The notes under the pieces: model-generated
The model's database searches: none
The model's input: the letters and a program-made list of their open reading frames with translations, nothing else
Told to the model about the DNA's origin: nothing
From: Deltaproteobacteria bacterium CG07_land_8_20_14_0_80_60_11
Lineage (GTDB): Bacteria; Desulfobacterota; Desulfobaccia; Desulfobaccales; 0-14-0-80-60-11
DNA: 5,424 nt
Reading direction: 5' to 3'
Assembly (NCBI GenBank): GCA_002779455.1
Contig: PEWM01000209.1
Span: 1-5,424 of the forward strand
Program-made: the position numbers and the translations under genes
Part shown: piece by piece, positions 1 to 5,077 of the stretch
How positions within the stretch are numbered: position 1 is the stretch's first letter
Layout of the letters: every line of letters begins with the position of its first letter

Positions 1-1335
1 CAGGCCGGTGTTCCAGCCCAGGAGCACCGCCTCATACCTGCCCTTGTCGATGAATTCCTTGAGGAACACGGCAAACTCCACGATGCGGATATTCACCAGG
101 ATGCCGATCTCCCGGAGGCGGCCCTGGATAATCTCTGCGGTGCGCGCCCGGATGTCGTTTCCCTGGTTGGTGAGGATGCTGAACTCAAAGGGGCGCCCAT
201 CTTTGACCATGATGCCTTCGCCGTTGGGCTGCCAGCCGGCCTGGGCCAGCAGCGCCCGGGCCTTCTTCGGGTTGTATTCGAACCGGGGGGTGTCGGGGTT
301 AAAGTACCAGGCGCCGGGCTTGTAGGGGCCGACGGCCTCCTCCCCCAGGCCCAGGAGCACCCCGTCGATAATCTCTTTTTTGTTGATGGCGTAGGTCAGG
401 GCCTGGCGCACCCTCTTGTCGGCGAACCTCTGGTCCTCCAGGTTGTAAGCCAGGTAAATGTAGGAAAACGGGACGGGGATGTAGCGATACTTCTGATAAA
501 GCCTGGCGAACTTGGGATACTCCGTCTGGCGGGTGTATTGCAGGGGGGTGAGACCCATGCGGTCCAGGTTACCGGCCTTGAGTTCCAGGAACATCGTGGC
601 CAGGTCCGGTTTCACCAGGTTGACGTAGCCGTTGAGATAGGGACGGCCCTCGAAGTAGTCGGGGTTGTAGGTGAGGGCGATCTTCTCCCCGGCCCGCCAC
701 TCCTTGAACTTATAGGGGCCGGTGCCGACGGGGCGCCGCCCCAGGGGGGACTTGGTGATGTCCTGGCCCTCCAGGAGATGCCGGGGCAGGATCGACAGGC
801 CCCAGGTCTCCAGGGCCGGGGCGAAGGGCTGGGGGTAAGTGACCCGGAAGGTGTAGTCGTCCACGGCTTCGGCCTTCTTCACCTGGAGGTAGTCTCCGGA
901 GTAAGCCGTGGGGGTCTTGGGGTCCACCATCACCTGGTAGGTGAACAAGACGTCGTGGGCGGTGAAGGGGGCGCCGTCGTGCCACTTGACGCCCCGGCGG
1001 AGCTTGAAGGTAATGGTGAGACCGTCTTTCGAGACCTCCCAGGATTCCGCCAGTTCCCCGATGAGGGTGAGATCGGCGTCGTGCTTCACCAGGCCGTTAT
1101 AAACCAGGGAAATGATGGCCCAGGAGGCGGCGTCGGAGGCCAGGGGAGGCAGCAGGGTGCTGGCATCAGCGATGGAGGCGTCGATGAACAAATCGCCATA
1201 GGCCGGGCCGGTGTCCGGGCCGCCATAGGTCTTCTCCTCCTCCTGGGCCTTGCAGCCAATGATGACCATGACCATAAGGGCGGTCAGCAGCAGGAGGAAA
1301 AACCAACTCCGTCCCGCAGATCGCGGCTTTGCCAA
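1..1335 (-). CDS. Peptide ABC transporter substrate-binding lipoprotein (SBP family 5), 3' end outside window
   Basis: Translating the minus strand from 1335 gives 445 codons without a stop down to base 1, so the C-terminus (perhaps 60-100 residues, judged from the usual 500-550 of OppA/DppA-type proteins) is missing. The start is TTG at 1335-1333: GGGAGGA lies 8 nt upstream, an in-frame TGA at 1359-1357 excludes earlier starts, and the next ATG (codon 21) would destroy the signal peptide. Residues 1-28 form a lipoprotein signal: basic N-terminus (AKPRSAGR), hydrophobic core WFFLLLLTALMVMVII, then Gly27-Cys28, the predicted lipidation site. The family 5 signature follows at about 96-129 (AESWEVSKDG, then KLRRGVKWHDGAPFTAHDV), with GTGPYKF near 204 and RVRQALTYAINKKEIIDGV near 308. 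The family captures oligopeptides, dipeptides or nickel for an ABC importer. The ligand cannot be read from sequence, and no permease or ATPase gene is visible in the window. Confidence 0.93.
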   Translation of the reverse strand, partial: MAKPRSAGRSWFFLLLLTALMVMVIIGCKAQEEEKTYGGPDTGPAYGDLFIDASIADASTLLPPLASDAASWAIISLVYNGLVKHDADLTLIGELAESWEVSKDGLTITFKLRRGVKWHDGAPFTAHDVLFTYQVMVDPKTPTAYSGDYLQVKKAEAVDDYTFRVTYPQPFAPALETWGLSILPRHLLEGQDITKSPLGRRPVGTGPYKFKEWRAGEKIALTYNPDYFEGRPYLNGYVNLVKPDLATMFLELKAGNLDRMGLTPLQYTRQTEYPKFARLYQKYRYIPVPFSYIYLAYNLEDQRFADKRVRQALTYAINKKEIIDGVLLGLGEEAVGPYKPGAWYFNPDTPRFEYNPKKARALLAQAGWQPNGEGIMVKDGRPFEFSILTNQGNDIRARTAEIIQGRLREIGILVNIRIVEFAVFLKEFIDKGRYEAVLLGWNTGL

Positions 1336-1360
1336 AAGAAATATCCTCCCCTGACCTCAA

Positions 1361-1410
1361 GTGGCCCAGGCCTCTGGCCTGGGCGCCCAGGCTGGAAAGC
1401 CTGGGCCACC
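1361..1410. repeat. Palindrome cluster, type A hairpins (site 1)
   Basis: Two 9-bp hairpins lie back to back. The first pairs 1364-1372 (GCCCAGGCC) with 1376-1384 around TCT. The second pairs 1385-1393 (GCCCAGGCT) with 1398-1406 around GGAA. Positions 1377-1392 form a perfect 16-bp palindrome. The outer arms 1361-1371 (GTGGCCCAGGC) and 1399-1409 are also exact 11-bp inverted repeats, so a single cruciform is possible as well. The second hairpin recurs at 1955-1976 with a compensated base-pair change. The element lies 5' of the lipoprotein gene and ends about 10 nt before its Shine-Dalgarno sequence. It may be an interspersed palindromic repeat, a 5' leader hairpin, or both. Confidence 0.8.
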
Positions 1411-1429
1411 AAAATTTCATACATATCCA

Positions 1430-1456
1430 TAGGGGCGGGTTTCAAACCCGCCCCTA
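1430..1456. repeat. Palindrome, type B hairpin (site 1)
   Basis: A perfect 12-bp inverted repeat: 1430-1441 (TAGGGGCGGGTT) pairs with 1445-1456 (AACCCGCCCCTA) around a 3-nt loop. It follows the type A hairpin of site 1 after about 20 AT-rich bases. A type B hairpin with the same outer stem but a different inner stem occurs at 1991-2015. There is no T-run on either side, so it does not look like a simple Rho-independent terminator. Confidence 0.8.
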
Positions 1457-1500
1457 CCGTGAGGACGACAGACTTGATGGACCCCAAGGCCGTTTTTCTC

Positions 1501-1529
1501 TTGCCCTGCCCTCGCCTTTTGGATACATT
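1501..1529 (+). promoter_or_regulatory. Possible sigma-70 promoter of the tRNA-Pro gene
   Basis: TTGCCC (1501-1506) and TACATT (1524-1529) are separated by 17 nt and each matches four of six bases of the sigma-70 consensus boxes. Initiation about 7 nt downstream would fall near 1536, just before the tRNA 5' end at 1538. That is an unusually short leader and makes the assignment tentative. A different promoter further upstream is equally possible. Confidence 0.25.
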
Positions 1530-1537
1530 TAACAAGT

Positions 1538-1614
1538 CGGGACGTGGCTCAGCCTGGTAGAGCACAGCGTTCGGGACGCTGGGGTCGGAGGTTCAAATCC
1601 TCTCGTCCCGACCA
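1538..1614 (+). tRNA. tRNA-Pro, anticodon CGG
   Basis: A full cloverleaf of 77 nt including encoded CCA. The acceptor stem pairs CGGGACG (1538-1544) with CGTCCCG (1604-1610), followed by discriminator A1611 and CCA at 1612-1614. The D arm pairs GCTC (1547-1550) with GAGC (1560-1563) around AGCCTGGTA. The anticodon stem pairs CAGCG (1565-1569) with CGCTG (1577-1581). The loop is TTCGGGA, which puts CGG at 1572-1574 and G37 next to it, as expected for TrmD methylation. The variable loop is GGGTC. The T arm pairs GGAGG with CCTCT (one G-U pair) around TTCAAAT. The C1-G72 pair and A73 discriminator are proline identity features, and the sequence closely resembles E. coli proline tRNAs. It reads CCG codons. 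It is transcribed opposite to both neighbouring protein genes. Confidence 0.97.
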
Positions 1615-1622
1615 TATTCCCG

Positions 1623-1654
1623 GGGCGGTAATCAACAGAAATTACCTCCCGCCC
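1623..1654 (+). terminator. Weak hairpin just after the tRNA gene
   Basis: GGTAAT (1627-1632) pairs exactly with ATTACC (1641-1646) around an 8-nt loop, and GGGC (1623-1626) can extend the stem with GCCC (1651-1654) across a 4-nt bulge. It begins 9 nt after the tRNA CCA. A T-rich stretch occurs only at about 1670-1674, so this is not a canonical intrinsic terminator. It may stop tRNA transcription or simply mark a 3' processing region. Confidence 0.3.
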
Positions 1655-1690
1655 TGCGTGCATTCAGCTTTTTCCCCCCACACGGGACCC

Positions 1691-1939
1691 TCACCCCTGA
1701 ATATCCCGCTTCATCTGCTCGAATTCGTCTTTGCTGATTTCCCCTTTGGCGTAGCGTTTTTTCAGGATATCCAGGGCGGTTTCGTCCTCAAAGCCGCGGC
1801 CGGGCGCCCAGGTCCGGCTGGACCGGTGGCGCCCGAAGATGAAGTAGAGGCACAGGCCGATGATGACCAGCCAAAAGATGGGCATGAACATGGGGAAGAC
1901 CCACCAGGCGTGCCATTGCCAGAAATAGTCGTGGGGCAT
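1691..1939 (-). CDS. Small membrane-anchored SHOCT-domain protein
   Basis: Encodes 82 residues from the ATG at 1939-1937. This start is preferred over the in-frame ATG at 1951 because GAGG (1949-1946) lies 6 nt upstream of it, while the upstream ATG has no Shine-Dalgarno sequence and touches a palindrome. Residues 1-13 are aromatic (W7, W9, W12, W13). Residues 14-35 form one transmembrane helix ending IIGLCLYFIF, followed by a basic patch (RHRSSR) that suggests a cytoplasmic C-terminus. Residues 53-80 match the SHOCT (short C-terminal) motif: ALDILKKRYAKGEIS, then the conserved DEFEQMKRDI. SHOCT is usually a C-terminal helical module thought to mediate interactions in membrane or oligomerising proteins, and its biochemical role is poorly defined. 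The gene stands alone between two non-coding regions. The family call is good; no function can be assigned. Confidence 0.85.
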   Translation of the reverse strand: MPHDYFWQWHAWWVFPMFMPIFWLVIIGLCLYFIFGRHRSSRTWAPGRGFEDETALDILKKRYAKGEISKDEFEQMKRDIQG

Positions 1940-1954
1940 AATTGGCCTCATAGA

Positions 1955-1976
1955 GCACAGGCTGGAAAGCCTGTGC
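1955..1976. repeat. Palindrome, type A hairpin (site 2)
   Basis: A 9-bp stem, GCACAGGCT (1955-1963) with AGCCTGTGC (1968-1976), around the same GGAA loop as the site 1 hairpin at 1385-1406. The third stem pair is C-G at site 1 and A-T at site 2, a compensating change. The flank GCCACC is also shared. It lies 5' of the SHOCT gene, with its edge 5 nt before the GAGG ribosome binding site on the minus strand. Confidence 0.8.
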
Positions 1977-1990
1977 CACCGGGCAATCTC

Positions 1991-2015
1991 AGGGGCGACC
2001 CAGCGGGTCGCCCCT
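1991..2015. repeat. Palindrome, type B hairpin (site 2)
   Basis: An 11-bp perfect stem, AGGGGCGACCC (1991-2001) with GGGTCGCCCCT (2005-2015), around AGC. The outer stem AGGGGCG/CGCCCCT is identical to the type B hairpin at 1430-1456. The inner stem differs but stays fully paired. The order and orientation relative to the type A hairpin are the same as at site 1. Confidence 0.8.
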
Positions 2016-2040
2016 ACTTATGGGATTGGGTAGGGGGTGT

Positions 2041-2088
2041 GGGGGAGGGGTAAGGGCAACTTACGAAAAAGCCCTTAGCCCCTCCCCC
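2041..2088. terminator. Long bulged hairpin downstream of the fusion gene, possible terminator
   Basis: GGGGGAGGGGTAAGGGC (2041-2057) pairs over 17 bp with GCCCTTA and CCCCTCCCCC (2071-2088), leaving one bulged G at 2078. The loop is 13 nt and contains an A-run (T-run on the minus strand). It lies 34 nt past the stop codon of the cysteine synthase/CysRS-like gene. On the minus strand no U-tract follows the stem, so termination is not proved. On the plus strand the stem is followed by AAAACTCTTTTCTCTT. It could also be a third palindromic repeat type or an mRNA 3'-end stabiliser. Confidence 0.45.
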
Positions 2089-2121
2089 AAAACTCTTTTC
2101 TCTTCCTCTCTTGCCCTTCAA

Positions 2122-4434
2122 CTACCCCCGCCCGCGCCAGCGGGGGCCGGCCGGGGTGTCGGTGATCTCGATGCCCCGGGCGGCCAGTTCCTCCCGGATC
2201 TGATCCGCGGCCTCCCAATCCCGGCGTTTGCGGGCCTCTTCCCGGGCGGCCAGCAGCAGTTCGATCTCCGCATCCCCGGCGGCTGCCGCGGGCGCCAGGT
2301 TCATCACGCCCAGGACCTCGTCCAGTTCCTGGAAGCGGGACAGGATGGCGGCCGCGGCGGGTTGCCCCAGGCGCCCGTGGTCGATATCGGTGTGGAATTC
2401 CCCCACCGCGGCGAACAGCGCCGACAGGACCCGGGAGATGTTGAGGTCGTCATCCAGGGCGGCGACGCACTCCTTTTTCAGCAAAAAGAGGCGCTCTTCG
2501 ATGGCGGGGGTGAGGGGGGCCTCTCCGGTGATCAGGGCCAGGAGCTCCAGGAAGTGGTCCAGGCGGGTCCGGGCCACGGCCGCGGCCTTGAGGTTGATGT
2601 CGCTCACGGCCAGGGGCTTGCGGTAGTGGGCGGCCAGGAGGAAGTAGCGCACCTCCTCACCGCGGTAGCCCTGGGCCATCAGGTCCCGGACCGTGATCCG
2701 GCCCGCTTCTTTCAGGGGGCGGCCGTCCTTCAGGACCCGCTCGCAGTGGAGCCAGGCGCGGGCCTCAGGTTTGCCCGTGGCCGCGGTGAAGATGGCGTTT
2801 TCGTTTTCATCGTGGGGGAAGAGCGATTCCACGCTGCCCACATGAAAATCCACGGTTTCTCCCGGGTGTTTCAGGGCGATGGCGGCGGATTCCAGGTGCC
2901 AGCTGGGCCGCACCTGGCCCCAGGGGGTGGTGTAGTAGAGGCCCTTTTTCAGTTCCGCCAGCTTGGCGCGTTTCAGCAGGGTGAAATCCCGGGGGTTTTC
3001 CTTGGCGTACTCGTCCAGGTCCACGGTTTTGCCCACCCGGATCTTGCTCAGGTCCACCCCGGAGAGGCGCCCGTAGTCCTTGAAGCGGGAGATGTCGAAA
3101 TAGACGGAGCGCAATTTTTCATAGGCGTAGCCCTTCTCCAGGAGCTTCCGGGTGAGGTTGACCATGTCGTCGATGTGGTCGGAGGCCAGGGGGTAGAGGA
3201 CGCCGCTCTGAATGCGCAGGGCTTGCATATCCTGGAAGAATTCCTGCCGGTAGCGCCCGGTGAATTCCTGCAAGTCCTGGCCTGCGGCGGCGGCCCCGGC
3301 CATGGCCCGGTCGTCCAGGTCGATTAAGCTCACCACCTGCCTGATCTTGAAGCCCCGGAAGCTGAGGTACCGGTGCAGCAGGTCTGCCACCGCCAGGCGG
3401 CGGGCCACCCCCAGGGAGAGGTGGCCGAAGAGGGCCGGGCCGTCGGCAAAGATGGTGGCCTCACCAACGCGCCGGGGTTCGAAGGCCTCCTTGGCCCGGG
3501 CCAGGGTGTTATAAAAGCGGAGGCTGGGGGCCTCCTTTTCGGTGAACAGGGGGGTGGAGAGGTAGCGTTCGCCGCTGTCGGGGGCGATGGCCACGATGAG
3601 GCCGCGCCCCATCTCCCGGGCTTGGCGGATGGCGACGCCCACCGCGGCCCCGGAGCTCATGCCCAGGAACAGGCCTTCCTGGCGGGCCAGGCGCCGGGCG
3701 GTCTCATAGGCCTCCTCGTCCTCGATGTTGACGATCTCGTCCGCCCTGGTCTTATCGAAAATCCCCGGCTTGTAAGACTCCTTCATATTTTTCAGACCCT
3801 GGATGGCGTGGCCCAGGAAGGGCTCCACTCCCACCACCTGGATGTCGGGATTGAACCGCTTCATGCCCTCATAGAGGCCCATGAGGGTGCCGGTGGTGCC
3901 CATGGCCGCCACCACCATGGTGACCTTGCCTTCGGTCTGCTCCCAGATCTCCCGGCAGGTGGATTCGTGGGACCGGGGGTTGACGGGGTTGTTGAACTGG
4001 TCCGCCAGAAAATATTTGTCCGGATTTTCCCGGGCCATCCGATAAACCTCTTCGATGGCCCCGTCGGTCCCCAGGTGGGCCGGGGTCAGAAGGAGTTCCG
4101 CCCCCATGGCCTTGAGGATGCGCTTCCGCTCCACGCTGGCGGACTCGGGCATGGTCAGGAGCAGGTGGTAGCCCTTGACGGCGCACACCATGGCCAGACC
4201 GATCCCGGTATTGCCGCTGGTGGCTTCGATGACGATCTTCTCCGGGGTGAGCTCGCCTGCAGCCTCCGCCGCCTCGATCATGGCCAGGGCCGGGCGGTCC
4301 TTGACAGAACCGCCGGGATTGAAATATTCCAGCTTGACGTAGATTTCCACCTGCGGATGGGGATTGAGACGGTTCAGGCGGACGATGGGGGTCTGCCCGA
4401 CGAGCTCCAAAATAGTGTTGGCCTTGCGCAGCAT
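2122..4434 (-). CDS. Cysteine synthase fused to a degenerate cysteinyl-tRNA synthetase-like domain
   Basis: One unbroken frame, 770 residues from the ATG at 4434. An in-frame TTG at 4446 would add four residues but sits 1 nt from AGGAG; the ATG has AGGAG at 13 nt, so the start is not certain. Residues 1-297 are a fold-type II PLP cysteine synthase, which makes cysteine from an activated serine and a sulfur donor. K45 (NPGGSVKDR) is the Schiff-base lysine, TSGNTG (72-77) the substrate loop, GTTGT (179-183) the phosphate loop, and SSGAA (260-264) and PDSGERY (285-291) the C-terminal motifs. Residues 306-770 align along the length of CysRS (E. coli 461 aa): RFYNTLARAKEAF at the start, then LIDLDD, SWHLES, FPHDENEN, and a C-terminal DWEAADQIREEL. 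HIGH is replaced by SLGV (340-343), and KMSKS is lost with a 2-residue deletion (572-578). Zinc ligands Cys28 and Cys209 of E. coli become Asp331 and Ser516; His541 and Glu545 remain. Aminoacylation by this half is therefore unlikely. A true cysS should exist elsewhere. Confidence 0.93.
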   Translation of the reverse strand: MLRKANTILELVGQTPIVRLNRLNPHPQVEIYVKLEYFNPGGSVKDRPALAMIEAAEAAGELTPEKIVIEATSGNTGIGLAMVCAVKGYHLLLTMPESASVERKRILKAMGAELLLTPAHLGTDGAIEEVYRMARENPDKYFLADQFNNPVNPRSHESTCREIWEQTEGKVTMVVAAMGTTGTLMGLYEGMKRFNPDIQVVGVEPFLGHAIQGLKNMKESYKPGIFDKTRADEIVNIEDEEAYETARRLARQEGLFLGMSSGAAVGVAIRQAREMGRGLIVAIAPDSGERYLSTPLFTEKEAPSLRFYNTLARAKEAFEPRRVGEATIFADGPALFGHLSLGVARRLAVADLLHRYLSFRGFKIRQVVSLIDLDDRAMAGAAAAGQDLQEFTGRYRQEFFQDMQALRIQSGVLYPLASDHIDDMVNLTRKLLEKGYAYEKLRSVYFDISRFKDYGRLSGVDLSKIRVGKTVDLDEYAKENPRDFTLLKRAKLAELKKGLYYTTPWGQVRPSWHLESAAIALKHPGETVDFHVGSVESLFPHDENENAIFTAATGKPEARAWLHCERVLKDGRPLKEAGRITVRDLMAQGYRGEEVRYFLLAAHYRKPLAVSDINLKAAAVARTRLDHFLELLALITGEAPLTPAIEERLFLLKKECVAALDDDLNISRVLSALFAAVGEFHTDIDHGRLGQPAAAAILSRFQELDEVLGVMNLAPAAAAGDAEIELLLAAREEARKRRDWEAADQIREELAARGIEITDTPAGPRWRGRG

Positions 4435-4481
4435 AGCGGGATCCAAACTCCTGGCGTTGGCGGTGACAAGCCTTATTCGGC

Positions 4482-4766
4482 CTATTCCTCCTTACCCTTA
4501 AGGACACACTCCCCGGGCTTCTCCATTTCTTCGGCCAGGTAATTGTTGATCAGGTTAATCAAGGCGAGGATGAAAAACCGGCGGGCCTCGGGCGCGTCAT
4601 GCATCACTTCCATAAGCCGGTAAATCAGGGCCAGGATTACCATCCCGGCCTGGGAAGGAGAAACGTTTTCCTGGTTGAAGCGCTCCAGAAATTCATTCAC
4701 CAGGGGGCGGACGTTCTCCTCCAACGCTTCATCGGTGGCGAAGGCGGCGGTATCGATTTCGGTCAT
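4482..4766 (-). CDS. Small helical protein of unknown function, likely co-transcribed with the fusion gene
   Basis: Encodes 94 residues from the ATG at 4766, with AAGGA 7 nt upstream. I do not recognise the family. The N-terminal third is acidic (TDEALEEN). Two amphipathic to hydrophobic helices follow, at about 41-56 (MVILALIYRLMEVM) and 63-77 (RFFILALINLINNYL), separated by HDAPEA. A charged tail ends KGKEE, and a single Cys lies at 87. The helices contain charged residues at regular spacing, so they look like a helical bundle or dimer rather than membrane spans. The stop is 47 nt before the ATG of the cysteine synthase/CysRS-like gene on the same strand, with no visible terminator, so the two probably form an operon. 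A role as partner or regulator of the fusion protein is possible but is inferred only from position. Confidence 0.75.
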   Translation of the reverse strand: MTEIDTAAFATDEALEENVRPLVNEFLERFNQENVSPSQAGMVILALIYRLMEVMHDAPEARRFFILALINLINNYLAEEMEKPGECVLKGKEE

Positions 4767-4799
4767 GGCTTGGTCCTTGGGGTTTCCTAATACTCTTTA

Positions 4800-4841
4800 A
4801 TTATAAGGAAAAATCTACCATATTCCCTAACGGTTTGCAAA
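4800..4841 (-). promoter_or_regulatory. Candidate promoter region for the minus-strand operon
   Basis: Two overlapping sigma-70 candidates lie just upstream of the 94-residue gene. TTGCAA (4840-4835) and TAGATT (4817-4812) have a 17-nt spacer, with four of six matches each. A perfect TATAAT -10 box lies at 4805-4800, but no good -35 box precedes it. Either would give a leader of roughly 25-40 nt before the ATG at 4766. TTGCAA lies inside a 10-bp palindrome, GTTTGCAAAC (4833-4842), which could be an operator. Promoters further upstream in the AT-rich stretch around 5041-5105 cannot be excluded. Confidence 0.35.
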
Positions 4842-4869
4842 CTCGGGGAGCCGGGGGCGCGGTGGTTTT

Positions 4870-4934
4870 CCCGGTCGGAGTCAGGCCACGGCCACCGGGG
4901 CATCGCTCCGGGGCGGTCCCCTGGCCGGACCGGG
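4870..4934. repeat. Nested inverted repeats, possible structured RNA or regulatory element
   Basis: The outer arms CCCGGTC (4870-4876) and GACCGGG (4928-4934) enclose CGGCCA (4889-4894) and TGGCCG (4922-4927). These in turn enclose a 7-bp hairpin, CCGGGGC (4895-4901) with GCTCCGG (4905-4911) around ATC. Next to it GGGG and CCCC (4910-4921) can form a small alternative stem. The inner hairpin has one G-T pair, which is G-U in a plus-strand RNA but an A-C mismatch in a minus-strand RNA. That weakly favours a plus-strand transcript. The two 3' arms are directly contiguous, while the 5' arms are split by a 12-nt bulge. This could be a structured leader, a small RNA or a protein-binding site. Confidence 0.45.
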
Positions 4935-5071
4935 GGCGAATCAGGGGCGCGCCGGGGGAGAGAAAAAGCCAGGTAAGCGATCCAGAAGTCACAACCATGT
5001 TTAAATTTCCCACCAAGACGTTCACCAATCATTACCCTCCCGTATAACAAATATAACCAAGGAATAAATTT

Positions 5072-5077
5072 TATAAT
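5072..5077 (+). promoter_or_regulatory. Possible -10 box for the plus-strand gene
   Basis: A perfect TATAAT in an AT-rich stretch, about 190 bases before the ATG at 5262. No good -35 box lies 16-18 nt upstream, so this is weak. If used, it gives a leader of about 178 nt and leaves the GC island outside the transcript. Confidence 0.2.

Noticed and set aside
538..1560. Long plus-strand open frame of 340 codons
   Set aside because: It lies opposite the solute-binding protein gene. Its translation is Gly/Val/Gln-rich low-complexity sequence with no domain, and it runs into the palindromes and the tRNA. It is an antisense shadow caused by high GC.
1166..1565. Short open frames containing GAGFKPAP- and AQAFQP-like strings
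   Set aside because: These come from translating the GC-rich palindromic repeats and are spurious.
2020..3327. Plus-strand open frame of 435 codons opposite the CysRS-like half
   Set aside because: The composition is Gly/Gln/Val-rich with no recognisable motif, while the minus frame has clear CysRS homology. It is a GC-rich shadow.
2122..3520. Annotating the C-terminal half as an active cysteine-tRNA ligase
   Set aside because: HIGH, KMSKS and two zinc-binding cysteines are missing, so adenylation and aminoacylation are not supported.
3373..4542. Plus-strand open frame of 389 codons opposite the cysteine synthase half
   Set aside because: It is His/Gly/Asp-rich without domain features and spans the boundary between two minus-strand genes, so it is a shadow.
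4860..4935. T-box, SAH, Moco or ZTP riboswitch
   Set aside because: Fragments such as ACCGCG or GGAGCGATGC look vaguely similar, but the conserved cores of these classes are absent on both strands as far as I can tell.
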